DNA from: Prolixibacteraceae bacterium
GTDB taxonomy: Bacteria; Bacteroidota; Bacteroidia; Bacteroidales; Prolixibacteraceae
Reading direction: 5' to 3'
Assembly: GCA_027451165.1 (NCBI GenBank)
Contig: DAIDJX010000035.1
Location: forward strand, 1-17,297
Length of the DNA stretch: 17,297 nucleotides
Positions 1 to 8,093 of the stretch are shown piece by piece. Within the stretch, counting starts at the first letter, position 1. Each line of letters begins with the position of its first letter. The notes under the pieces are model-generated. The model saw only the letters and a program-made list of their open reading frames with translations. It ran no database searches and was not told the DNA's origin. Made by a program: the position numbers and the translations under genes.

Positions 1-90
1 GACCTCTTTTTTTATGTTAAACCCTTCGCTTACCTTGCTGGCGTTGAACAAAACCTGAACGGGAGTGGGAAAATCCAGTTCAATCGATAG
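1..90 (+). CDS. Possible C-terminal end of an unidentified protein (partial)
   Basis: An open frame enters from the left edge and stops at TAG 88-90, giving about 29 residues that end in GKIQFNR. It would converge on the LacI-family gene, whose stop lies 14 nt further on. The residue mix, alternating aromatic and aliphatic residues, fits the last strands of a beta-rich protein, but this is too short to assign to a family. The minus strand is also open here (a frame reading SIELDFPTPVQVLF), but it has no ATG in this stretch, so the plus-strand reading is preferred. This is a weak call. Confidence 0.3.
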   Translation, partial: DLFFYVKPFAYLAGVEQNLNGSGKIQFNR

Positions 91-103
91 GCACAACCTA
101 TGG

Positions 104-1120
104 TTACAATAATGTTCTTATCGAATCTCTGATTATGATTTTTGGTTTTAAAAGCACTTTGGGTACGTGCATATCTTTCTTTTCCAGTTTAGATATAAGG
201 AATTTGACTGCAATCTGAACAATATCAGTTACCGGTTGGGAAACGCATGACAAAGGGGTTGAAAGAAAATCGATATAAGGATGGTCATCAAAAGTGATAA
301 TGGAAAGCTCTTCAGGTATGCGTAAATTTTCCTCTTTTAAGGCCTTTAAACATCCCATTGCAATGGGGTAACTTAGGGTCAGAATGGCTGTAGGCCTTAC
401 TTTTTGCTGCATAAGAAGCTTTGTCTCCAGATAACCGTTCTGAATGGTAAAATCATCCCCCACAATTGAATAGTTATTCACACCTGATCCTTCAAGTGCT
501 TCTGTAAAACCTTTCACGCGCAACCGGTTAGGGGTTGATTCCCTGATACCCTGAATACAGGCAATCGAAGTATGTCCATTGTTCAGAAGATATTTAGTAG
601 CACGAAAGGCGCCTTCGTAATTGTCAGTGGAGATATATGGAAGGTCCAGTTCTTCAAAGTACCGGTCAATGCATATGACGGGCAATTGTTGATCATACAC
701 TTCCTTGATATGCATCCACTTATTTCCGCAGGGGGCAATAATCAACCCCTCTATGTTCATGGCATTGAGTAGTTCCAGTTCCTTCTTCTCATTTTCAGGA
801 TTCTCATCACTGTCGCTGATGATCGTAATATACCCATGTTTTCTGATCTCTGCATTTACTCCACTCGCAATGGCTGCAAAAAACGGATTGCTTAAAGAGG
901 GAACTATGAGTGCAATGGTTTTACTTTTCCCAGTCCGGAGATTGGCAGCGTAGAGATTCGGTACATAGCGCATCTCCTTTGCGGCCTCCAGAATTTTCTG
1001 CTGTGAATCTTTACTGATGCGGAATTGGTCGCCTTTACCATTAAGTACCCTTGAAACAGTCGTGGTGGATAGACCTGTCTTCTCAGCGATATCGGTGATG
1101 GTTGCTTTTTGTGTATCCAT
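104..1120 (-). CDS. LacI-family transcriptional regulator
   Basis: A 338-residue protein of normal LacI/GalR length. It would bind DNA as a dimer and respond to a sugar or sugar derivative. The helix-turn-helix is at residues 8-27 (TDIAEKTGLSTTTVSRVLNG), followed by the hinge at about 52-62 (YVPNLYAANLRT). The leucine at about 61 sits where PurR and LacI place the leucine that intercalates at the operator's central CpG. The periplasmic-binding-protein-like effector domain starts at about 69 (ALIVPSLSNPFFA) and runs to the end, including the usual ITFDD segment near 273-277. The ATG at 1120 is the natural start because the HTH follows immediately. The gene is divergent from the SusC/SusD operon and is its most likely regulator. 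A CpG-centred palindrome lies in the shared upstream region. The ligand cannot be read from the sequence. Ribose or a metabolite of it is inferred from the neighbours. Confidence 0.93.
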   Translation of the reverse strand: MDTQKATITDIAEKTGLSTTTVSRVLNGKGDQFRISKDSQQKILEAAKEMRYVPNLYAANLRTGKSKTIALIVPSLSNPFFAAIASGVNAEIRKHGYITIISDSDENPENEKKELELLNAMNIEGLIIAPCGNKWMHIKEVYDQQLPVICIDRYFEELDLPYISTDNYEGAFRATKYLLNNGHTSIACIQGIRESTPNRLRVKGFTEALEGSGVNNYSIVGDDFTIQNGYLETKLLMQQKVRPTAILTLSYPIAMGCLKALKEENLRIPEELSIITFDDHPYIDFLSTPLSCVSQPVTDIVQIAVKFLISKLEKKDMHVPKVLLKPKIIIRDSIRTLL

Positions 1121-1212
1121 TTGAATTGTCTGTTACTTTTATCCGGAAATACTTCTCTTTCATCCAAAAGTATACTCTTTTTATCAAAAAACATAAGGGA
1201 AATATGATAAAG

Positions 1213-1224
1213 CTTAAACGTTCA
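1213..1224. promoter_or_regulatory. Possible secondary LacI-type operator in the regulator's leader
   Basis: TTAAACGTTCAT has a symmetric AACGTT core with central CpG at 1219/1220. It matches 8 of 12 positions of the perfect palindrome at 1463-1474. It lies just downstream of the putative transcription start of the LacI-family gene (minus strand), a place where binding could autoregulate the gene or support a loop with the main site about 250 bp away. The outer arms are imperfect, so this is only a suggestion. Confidence 0.25.
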
Positions 1225-1248
1225 TTCAATTCCTACACTTCCCGGGTT

Positions 1249-1256
1249 GCAAAGTA
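1249..1256 (-). promoter_or_regulatory. Putative -7 element of the LacI-family gene promoter
   Basis: On the minus strand this reads TACTTTGC, an exact match to the Bacteroidota -7 consensus TAnnTTTG. No good TTTG lies 19-21 nt upstream, so the -33 element is weak or absent. Transcription would begin near 1243 and give a leader of roughly 120 nt before the start codon at 1120. Confidence 0.45.
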
Positions 1257-1462
1257 AGCAAAACATTGAAAAGCAGGTCTGAAGGAACGTCGATGGTGGG
1301 TTTTTGAGTTAAATTTATAAAATCTTTGAAATGAACAGTATACGAAGGGGGCTTTGTTACTATCTCAACAATAAATCAGAACATAATTAAAAGGCAGACA
1401 GTTATTTAAGTAATATTTTTACTGCAAGAACAATTTGCCGGATAAAATTTCTTTTTTCTTGA

Positions 1463-1474
1463 ACAAACGTTTGT
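1463..1474. promoter_or_regulatory. LacI-family operator (perfect palindrome ACAAACGTTTGT)
   Basis: A 12-bp perfect inverted repeat with a central CpG, ACAAAC|GTTTGT. With one mismatched pair it can be extended to GAACAAACGTTTGTAC (1461-1476). Even-length, CG-centred palindromes are the hallmark of operators for LacI/GalR proteins, where the hinge leucines insert at the central step. The right arm contains the TTTG -33 element of the downstream promoter, so a bound repressor would block RNA polymerase. The divergent regulator at 104-1120 is the obvious partner. Binding itself is inferred. Confidence 0.65.
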
Positions 1475-1500
1475 ACTAAATAAATTTTTAAGTAGTATTG
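1470..1500 (+). promoter_or_regulatory. Promoter of the SusC/SusD operon
   Basis: TTTG at 1470-1473 is followed after exactly 19 nt by TAGTATTG at 1493-1500. This matches the Bacteroidota housekeeping promoter pattern (TTTG, 19-21 nt, TAnnTTTG) with a single mismatch in the -7 box. The start point would be near 1506, leaving an untranslated leader of about 150 nt before the ATG at 1657. The -33 box lies inside the palindrome at 1463-1474, which suggests direct repression by the LacI-family protein. Confidence 0.6.
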
Positions 1501-1505
1501 CACCA

Positions 1506-1656
1506 TATTTTTAGAAATTAAAACCGAGTTTGATTAAATCCGGATTCAGGCAGACAAGCCATGGGGCTTCTGGAGAGTTTTGAAACTTTTACATCCTGGC
1601 TTGCGGGGGCAATGAGTCTCTTTAATACTAAAATATAACCAAAAATTTAATGTGAA
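1506..1656 (+). other. 5' leader of the SusC/SusD operon with two alternative stems
   Basis: The predicted untranslated leader is about 150 nt with no convincing coding frame. It can form a local hairpin AAGCC (1556-1560) with GGCTT (1565-1569). Alternatively CAAGCCA (1555-1561) can pair with TGGCTTG (1597-1603) and enclose a small AGTTT/AAACT stem (1576-1587). The first and third elements share the same left arm, so the two folds exclude each other. No known riboswitch class is recognised. The rest of the 536-bp intergenic region (1121-1656) holds the promoter and operator elements listed separately and AT-rich sequence with nothing else identifiable. Confidence 0.3.
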
Positions 1657-4600
1657 ATGGGTAAAAAGTATAGTTTAGCTTTGTTGATGCTCTTTTTCTC
1701 GCTGATTGTTCCATTGCATTTGCTTGCTCAGCAAATTACCGTGAAGGGACGTGTCCTTGAAAAAGAAACCGGCCAAACCTTGCCGGGGGTGTCCATTGTC
1801 GTCGAAAATACGCCAAGGGGTGTGACGACAGATTTGGACGGAACTTTTGAAATAAAGGTTTCCGCCACGGATAAGCTGGTGTTCTCCTTTATAGGTATGG
1901 AATCGCAGACAGTGCCAGTTGGGAACAGAACATATGTGGAAGTTCAGATGGCACCCAAGGCAAGTGACCTGGATGAAGTAACCGTTGTTGCGTTTGGAAA
2001 ACAGAAGAAGGAGAGTGTGATTGGAGCCATTACTACCGTCAGTCCTACCGAACTGACGGTTCCATCCAGCAACCTGACCACGGCATTAGCTGGTAATGTA
2101 GCCGGTATCATTGCTTATCAGCGTTCAGGTGAACCAGGGCAGGATAACGCCGACTTCTTTGTTCGTGGGATTACCACATTCGGAGCCAACACCCGGCCAC
2201 TGATTCTGATTGACAATATTGAACTGACAAGTACGGACCTTGCCCGTCTGCAGCCCGATGATATTGAAAGCTTCTCCATCATGAAAGATGCCACTGCTAC
2301 GGCATTGTACGGAGCGCGTGGGGCGAACGGCGTGATTTTGGTTACTACCAAGCGAGGTCAGGAAGGTCCTGCGAAAATTTTTGCCCGTTTGGAAACTTCC
2401 CTGTCAGTTCCGACGCAAACCATCGAGATGGCTGATCCGGTCACTTATATGAAATCGTACAATGAGGCGATTTCTACCCGCGACCCGCTGGGTGATTTAA
2501 TGTACAGCGCCGATAAGATTGAACAGACGGGGAAACCCGACGCCAACCGCCTGATTTACCCAAGTAACGACTGGTATAAGATGTTGTTCAAGAAATACTC
2601 AAACAACAAGCGCGCTAATCTGTCGATCCGCGGGGGGGGTAAGGTTTCTTCCTACTATGTGTCCGGGGCTTTCACACACGATGCGGGTATTCTGAATGTA
2701 GACCAGCGGAATTCATTTAACAACAACATTGATTCAAAAAACTACACCCTGCGTGCCAACGTGGATATCAACACCAGTGAGACGACCAAGTTGTCAATCA
2801 GGCTGACTGGAAATTTTGACGACTATACAGGCCCTCTCAATGGCGGTAGTTCTGTGTACAACCAGGTGATGCACGCTGATCCGGTTTTGTTCCCTGCCTT
2901 CTATCCTGAGGATCCGGAACACAAAGGGTACAAGCACATCATGTTCGGCAACTATGATGATGGCAGTTATATCAATCCTTATGCACAATTGGTCCGTGGT
3001 TACAGGGATTATGACCGTTCGCAGATGATCGCTGCAGTAGAACTGAACCAAAAACTTGATTTCATCACCAAGGGGCTACACTTTATGACACTCTTTAACC
3101 TGACCAGGTATGCTGACTTTTCCATCTACCGGAGCTTTCAGCCCTATTGGTATGCGATGGATAATTATGATTCCTATACGGGAGAGTATCACATCACCCG
3201 TTTGAACGAAAATGGAACCGATTACCTGACCTATGGTGAAGGGCAGAAAAATGTGATTAGCACGTTGTATTCTGAAAACCGGTTGAACTGGGCGCGTGAG
3301 TTCGGTCGCAACAGTTTAAGCGGTTTGCTGGTTTTGACCGTTCGTGAAAATCTGGAAGCCAATGCCGGTTCGCTCCAATTGTCACTCCCCTCGCGTAACG
3401 CAGGTCTTGCAGGCCGGTTTACGTATGGATGGGCCAGCAAGTACTTCTCTGAATTTAACTTCGGCTACAATGGGTCAGAGCGTTTTTCCAAGAATCACCG
3501 CTGGGGTTTCTTCCCCTCATTCGGTCTCGCCTGGGTTGTTTCCAAAGAAGATTTCTTTAATCCACTGATGAAGGTAATCACCAACCTGAAACTGCGTTAT
3601 TCCTACGGTCTTGTGGGGAACGACAATATTGGTTCAGCAACAAACCGTTTCTACTATTTGTCGGAAATGAACATGAACGATGGAAACAAATCCTCCTATT
3701 TTGGTGAAAACCGGGGCGTCTCATCTACAGGTATCTCTGTAATTCGATATGCGAACGACGCCATCACCTGGGAAAAGTCGCTGAAAAGTAACTATGCTGC
3801 AGAAATAGGTTTGTTTGGCAAAGTTGATGTGATTGCGGAGTACTTTACGGAAGAACGATCCGATATCTTTATGACCCGTGCCGATATCCCCAATACCATG
3901 GGGCTTCAGTCAACCATTGCGGCTAATATTGGTAAGGCAACCGCAAAGGGTGTTGATATCCAGGCTGACTATAAGCAGAGTTGGAACAAGAACTTCTGGT
4001 CGTCGGCCCGTGCCAACTTTACTTACTCCACCAGCAAATACAAGGTTTATGAGGAGCCTGAGTACAAGGAATACTGGCGGATGCACGAAGGATACCCTAT
4101 TGGTCAGACCTGGGGTTATATTGCTGAGCGTCTGTTCATCGATGATGAAGATGCTGCAAACAGTCCTTCACAGCAAGCTTTTGGTTCACAGTACGGAGGG
4201 GGTGATATCAAGTATACCGACGTGAACCACGATGGTGCAATTACAGAAGCCGACCGGGTACCGATAGGTAACCCCACGACTCCTGAAATCATTTATGGTT
4301 TTGGATTCTCCATTGGTTATAAAGGCATTGATGCTTCCCTGTTTTTCCAGGGATTGGCCAATGAATCGTTCTGGATCGATGCCGCCGACATGTCTCCATT
4401 CGTGGGTAATACGCAGCTGTTGAAGGATATCGATGAAAGCCACTGGTCTGAGGATAATCGTGATATCTATGCTTTTTGGCCCCGTTACAGTTCATACCGG
4501 AACTACAACAATACACCGGTCAGTACCTGGTGGATGCGTGACGGTTCCTTCCTCCGACTAAAGCAATTGGAATTAGGCTACACGATTCCTGACCGGTTAA

Positions 4601-4761
4601 CGAAAAATTATCGCATCGATAGTTTTCGTTTATATGTGACGGGAACCAACCTGTTAAGCTGGAGTAAATTTAAGATGTGGGATCCTGAAATGGGCAGTTC
4701 GGGTCTTAATTATCCTTTGCAGAAGACATTCAATATTGGAATAAACATAACATTTAAATAA
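1657..4761 (+). CDS. SusC/RagA-family TonB-linked outer membrane protein
   Basis: A 1034-residue TonB-dependent porin, normal for SusC homologues, that should import the locus substrate across the outer membrane with the SusD-like lid encoded next. The signal peptide covers residues 1 to about 25 (hydrophobic core LALLMLFFSLIVPLHLL, then AQ). A carboxypeptidase-regulatory-like domain follows from about 27 to 100 (VKGRVLEKETGQTLPGVSI). A TonB-box-like stretch DEVTVVAFG lies at 106-114. The plug contains the family signature ALYGARGANGVILVTTKRG near 215-233. The remainder is a beta-barrel with a conserved DVNHDGAITEADR loop near 855. It ends in FNIGINITFK, as expected of a barrel C-terminus. 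The ATG lies in an A-rich context and is the only start giving a full signal peptide. The gene is the first of the operon, and its stop is 8 nt before the SusD-like start. The substrate is not determined by the sequence. Confidence 0.97.
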   Translation: MGKKYSLALLMLFFSLIVPLHLLAQQITVKGRVLEKETGQTLPGVSIVVENTPRGVTTDLDGTFEIKVSATDKLVFSFIGMESQTVPVGNRTYVEVQMAPKASDLDEVTVVAFGKQKKESVIGAITTVSPTELTVPSSNLTTALAGNVAGIIAYQRSGEPGQDNADFFVRGITTFGANTRPLILIDNIELTSTDLARLQPDDIESFSIMKDATATALYGARGANGVILVTTKRGQEGPAKIFARLETSLSVPTQTIEMADPVTYMKSYNEAISTRDPLGDLMYSADKIEQTGKPDANRLIYPSNDWYKMLFKKYSNNKRANLSIRGGGKVSSYYVSGAFTHDAGILNVDQRNSFNNNIDSKNYTLRANVDINTSETTKLSIRLTGNFDDYTGPLNGGSSVYNQVMHADPVLFPAFYPEDPEHKGYKHIMFGNYDDGSYINPYAQLVRGYRDYDRSQMIAAVELNQKLDFITKGLHFMTLFNLTRYADFSIYRSFQPYWYAMDNYDSYTGEYHITRLNENGTDYLTYGEGQKNVISTLYSENRLNWAREFGRNSLSGLLVLTVRENLEANAGSLQLSLPSRNAGLAGRFTYGWASKYFSEFNFGYNGSERFSKNHRWGFFPSFGLAWVVSKEDFFNPLMKVITNLKLRYSYGLVGNDNIGSATNRFYYLSEMNMNDGNKSSYFGENRGVSSTGISVIRYANDAITWEKSLKSNYAAEIGLFGKVDVIAEYFTEERSDIFMTRADIPNTMGLQSTIAANIGKATAKGVDIQADYKQSWNKNFWSSARANFTYSTSKYKVYEEPEYKEYWRMHEGYPIGQTWGYIAERLFIDDEDAANSPSQQAFGSQYGGGDIKYTDVNHDGAITEADRVPIGNPTTPEIIYGFGFSIGYKGIDASLFFQGLANESFWIDAADMSPFVGNTQLLKDIDESHWSEDNRDIYAFWPRYSSYRNYNNTPVSTWWMRDGSFLRLKQLELGYTIPDRLTKNYRIDSFRLYVTGTNLLSWSKFKMWDPEMGSSGLNYPLQKTFNIGINITFK

Positions 4762-4769
4762 TTGAGATA

Positions 4770-6737
4770 ATGGATAAGCTATCATATAAACTTAAGGTTT
4801 TGGTATTGATAGGTGTAGCTACACTGACAGGTATGTCCTCCTGTAACAAATACCTGGATGTGGTCCCCGACGATGGCCTTGCCACCATTGAAACGGCCTT
4901 CAATTTGCGTTCCACAGCCTTACGGTATCTGGGTACCTGTTATTCCTACATGACGGAGGAAGGTGCCTCCGGTTCTGATCCTGCCCTGTTGGGAGGGGAT
5001 GAACTCTGGGATCTGGTGGGCCGGTCAGTAAGCAACACATCTGGCCGTGTCCCTTCCTCCATGTTTCAGATTGCGCGGGGGTTGCAGAGTTCGAGTACGG
5101 TTTATGCCAATGACTGGGCCGATATGTACCAGGGTATCCGTTGCTGCGACATCCTGATCGATAACATTGACATCGTCCCTGATATGGAAGAGTGGGAGAA
5201 AAAGCAGTGGAAGGCCGAGGTAAAGTTCCTCAAAGCTTACTATCATTTCAACCTGATCCGCAAATGGGGTCCTGTACCTATAATCAGGAAAAGTCTGCCC
5301 ATTGATGCCAGTGTGGAAGAAGTGCGGGTTTACCGTGATCCGGTCGATGAATGCTTCGACTATGTAATTGAACTGCTGGATGAAGCCATTCCGGACCTTC
5401 CTTTGGTAAATCCTTCGGTGGATGAATACGGACGCACCAACAGGCTGATCGCTGCCTCCCTCAAAGCCCGTGTGGCGGTTTATGCGGCCAGTCCATTGTT
5501 TAACAACAATGTTGACCAGGCTCCTCTGGTGGATAGCCGTGGTACCCAGCTTTTTCCGCAAAATAAATCCGAAGCGGATCTGTTGAAGCGTTGGGAAAAT
5601 GCAGTGACGGCATGCAGGGAAGCAATTGACCTTTGTACCGAAGCCAATGTGAAACTCTACCAGTACGATGATGAGTATCGTGTAAACGACACCCTACACC
5701 TTGACTTCACCTTAAGGGGAGTGATGTGCGAAAGATGGAATGAAGAAATCATCTGGGGCAACACCCAGAGCAGTGTCACACAATTGACGATGTGGCAACA
5801 GCTTACAGCGCCTAATGTGCAGTACAAATCCCTTGGCTGGGCCCACTCCCTGAGCTGTTATGCATTCATTGGAGTGCCTCTTAAAATCGCCGAGCAGTTC
5901 TATACCCGGAATGGATTGCCTATTAATTATGATCGCGAAAGGCAGGGGTTGAATGAATTGACACTTCGCACGGGTGACCAGGCTCATGCCTATTATCTTG
6001 AACAGGGGTATACCACTGTGCAGCTGAACTTCGATCGTGAACCACGGTTCTATGCCTCCCTGGGTTTTGATGGCGGAAAATGGGTCGGTGCGTTGACCTC
6101 TTACAACGACTTGAAGCCGGAGAATATCTTTGATGTAGAATGCCGGATGGGGAAGGCCTTAGCAAAGACGGGCAACGAAACGGGCCCGGTGACCGGTTAC
6201 TATGCCAAAAAGATGTATCCCTACCGGAACCGGATCGGTGCCAATGGCAGTCAATTGTCATCCTATTGGTATCCCTGGCCGATGATTCGTCTGGCAGACC
6301 TCTATCTGCTCTATGCGGAAGCAATCAATGAGGCGGAAGGTCCCAACGGTTCCCGCAGCAGTGAAATGTTTGACCATATCAATGCAATCAGGAAACGGGC
6401 CGGGATTCCCGATGTCAAGACCTCATGGGATCAGTACAGTACCTCCCCCGGAAGATACGCTACGAAAGCCGGAATGCGTGACATTATCCACAGGGAACGT
6501 TTGAATGAGTTGGCTTTTGAAAGCCAGCGTTTCTGGGATCTTCGCCGCTGGAAAGAGGCCAATACGGAATATTCGAAAAACATTTACGGATTCAGTGTGA
6601 TTTCATCACGACCGGAGGATTATTACAGAAAAATTCTGATTGCCGAGCAGCCCTTTGCCCAGAAGAATTACTTCTGGCCTATTCAGGTGGCTACCCTTGA
6701 AAAGAATCCGAATCTTGTGCAGAATTTAGGATGGTAA
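4770..6737 (+). CDS. SusD/RagB-family surface lipoprotein
   Basis: A 655-residue substrate-binding lipoprotein that forms the lid of the SusC-like porin. The N-terminal hydrophobic segment ends in the lipobox MSSC, with Cys25 the predicted lipidation site, followed by the usual NKYLDVVPDD start of the mature protein. The SusD N-terminal region with TPR-like helices runs to about residue 230. The C-terminal family signatures are clear: PWPMIRLADLYLLYAEAINE, and ERLNELAFESQRFWDLRRWK beginning at residue 576. It is about 100 residues longer than archetypal SusD, within the range of large RagB-type relatives. It starts 8 nt after the SusC-like stop, consistent with co-translation. It carries no catalytic motif, so the role is binding only. 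Confidence 0.97.
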   Translation: MDKLSYKLKVLVLIGVATLTGMSSCNKYLDVVPDDGLATIETAFNLRSTALRYLGTCYSYMTEEGASGSDPALLGGDELWDLVGRSVSNTSGRVPSSMFQIARGLQSSSTVYANDWADMYQGIRCCDILIDNIDIVPDMEEWEKKQWKAEVKFLKAYYHFNLIRKWGPVPIIRKSLPIDASVEEVRVYRDPVDECFDYVIELLDEAIPDLPLVNPSVDEYGRTNRLIAASLKARVAVYAASPLFNNNVDQAPLVDSRGTQLFPQNKSEADLLKRWENAVTACREAIDLCTEANVKLYQYDDEYRVNDTLHLDFTLRGVMCERWNEEIIWGNTQSSVTQLTMWQQLTAPNVQYKSLGWAHSLSCYAFIGVPLKIAEQFYTRNGLPINYDRERQGLNELTLRTGDQAHAYYLEQGYTTVQLNFDREPRFYASLGFDGGKWVGALTSYNDLKPENIFDVECRMGKALAKTGNETGPVTGYYAKKMYPYRNRIGANGSQLSSYWYPWPMIRLADLYLLYAEAINEAEGPNGSRSSEMFDHINAIRKRAGIPDVKTSWDQYSTSPGRYATKAGMRDIIHRERLNELAFESQRFWDLRRWKEANTEYSKNIYGFSVISSRPEDYYRKILIAEQPFAQKNYFWPIQVATLEKNPNLVQNLGW

Positions 6738-6767
6738 TTGTTTAACCAGGATAAAATTAAATAAGAT

Positions 6768-8063
6768 ATGAAAAGAATATTAGTATTGTGTTTGGTATTC
6801 GTAACTATACTGATTTATTCCGGCTGTGAGGAAGTCGGGCGGATTGACCAGAAAGATGACTCCATACCGGCACCAAAGCCGGTTGAGGTTACCCGGATTA
6901 CCAGTAAACCGGGGGGGGCAGTCATCAAGGTTAAAATTCCGGATGATGACAATCTGAAGGGTGTGGTGGCTACCTACGAACGCAACGGTGAAATGGTTGA
7001 TACAAAAATTTCACGGTATCTTGACAGTCTTGTGATTGCAGGCTTTGCCGATACACTCAACCATAAGGTTGAGGTTAGGTCTTTTAATGTGAACGAAGTC
7101 ACTTCAAACCCGGTCGATGTGACCATCAAGCCTTTGCCGGCGGCTGTCCAAACGGTTCAGTTTGATGTGGTCGAAGCATTTGGGGGGATCAAAATTCACG
7201 TGATGAACAACACTTCCAAGGCTGATCTTGCTGTCATTCTGCTGGCCGATAAAGACCCGGCCAATATGAGTTTACCCGACAAGTTGAAGAAATGGGCGGA
7301 GGTTACGACCTTGTTTACCGCATCTCAAGATATTTACCTGCCCCGGCGGGGTCTGAAGGATGTGAAAACCATCTTCGGGGTATATATCCGTGACAGATGG
7401 GGCAATAAATCCGATACCCTGGTCAAGTTGTTGACTCCACTTCAGGAAATCAAGCTTGACAAGAAAAAATTCAAGTATTTTAATCCGGGTGATGACAATT
7501 CAGTATCAACCAACTCCTCTTTGTATCCAATACAGGGTTTGTGGGATGAATCGGGACTTTCTGCATCCCCTTACTTCTATGCCAGTACCAGCAGCAATCC
7601 CATACCCCAGTGGTTTACCATCGACCTTGGTGTTCGCGCAAAGCTCAGCCGTATTGGGAAGATGGCACGTATCGACTATGCGATCTGGGGAGGGGCTCAT
7701 CCCCGTGAATTTGAGTTTTGGGGAAGCATGGGCCCGACCGGCGTGGTGGTGCCCACTAACGAGCATGGATTCGACAATACCTGGTTTAAACTGGGGTATT
7801 ATGAACAACCCCGGCCCTCAGGGTACAATCCCGATGGAACTGTACCCGCAACCTATACGGCTGAAGACCGTGTGATGTTCAATACCGGTACCGAGTTTGA
7901 AATGGATAATTCCGTGAATGAGCATGCCTATGATGAGCTGCGCTATCTCCGGGTCGTGATTCTAAATACTTTCGCCACCTGGGAAACCAAGGCAACAGTG
8001 GGTCAGATTCAGCTCGGTGAGATTACTCCTTACGGGCAGATTCTGGAAGTGTACGGAAAATAA
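6768..8063 (+). CDS. DUF4959/DUF5126/DUF5000-type discoidin-like surface lipoprotein
   Basis: A 431-residue lipoprotein with signal peptide and lipobox YSGC (Cys20). The order of regions fits the Bacteroidota family with a DUF4959 N-terminal beta-sandwich (about 30-125), a DUF5126 middle domain (about 130-225; contains the GVYIRDRWGNKSDT segment), and a DUF5000 C-terminal domain (about 245-431). The last resembles an F5/8 type C (discoidin) fold: WFTIDLG, followed by LSRIGKMARIDYAIWGGAHPREFEFWG. Such proteins usually sit third or fourth in SusC/SusD operons and are thought to add glycan binding at the cell surface. No catalytic residues are evident. The start is 30 nt after the SusD-like stop in the same operon. 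The domain names are assigned by recognition and the boundaries are approximate. Confidence 0.85.
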   Translation: MKRILVLCLVFVTILIYSGCEEVGRIDQKDDSIPAPKPVEVTRITSKPGGAVIKVKIPDDDNLKGVVATYERNGEMVDTKISRYLDSLVIAGFADTLNHKVEVRSFNVNEVTSNPVDVTIKPLPAAVQTVQFDVVEAFGGIKIHVMNNTSKADLAVILLADKDPANMSLPDKLKKWAEVTTLFTASQDIYLPRRGLKDVKTIFGVYIRDRWGNKSDTLVKLLTPLQEIKLDKKKFKYFNPGDDNSVSTNSSLYPIQGLWDESGLSASPYFYASTSSNPIPQWFTIDLGVRAKLSRIGKMARIDYAIWGGAHPREFEFWGSMGPTGVVVPTNEHGFDNTWFKLGYYEQPRPSGYNPDGTVPATYTAEDRVMFNTGTEFEMDNSVNEHAYDELRYLRVVILNTFATWETKATVGQIQLGEITPYGQILEVYGK

Positions 8064-8093
8064 GGTGAGTATCATTAAAAAACGCAGATTACC

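Noticed and set aside
87..101. Small hairpin ATAGG-CACAA-CCTAT after the LacI-family gene
   Set aside because: The 5-bp stem is AT-rich and has no T run, too weak to call a terminator.
904..1194. 96-codon minus-strand frame overlapping the front of the LacI-family gene
   Set aside because: It overlaps the helix-turn-helix coding region in another frame and shows no domain.
5025..5561. 178-codon open frame on the minus strand
   Set aside because: It lies entirely opposite the SusD-like gene, has no recognisable motif and is explained as a shadow frame.
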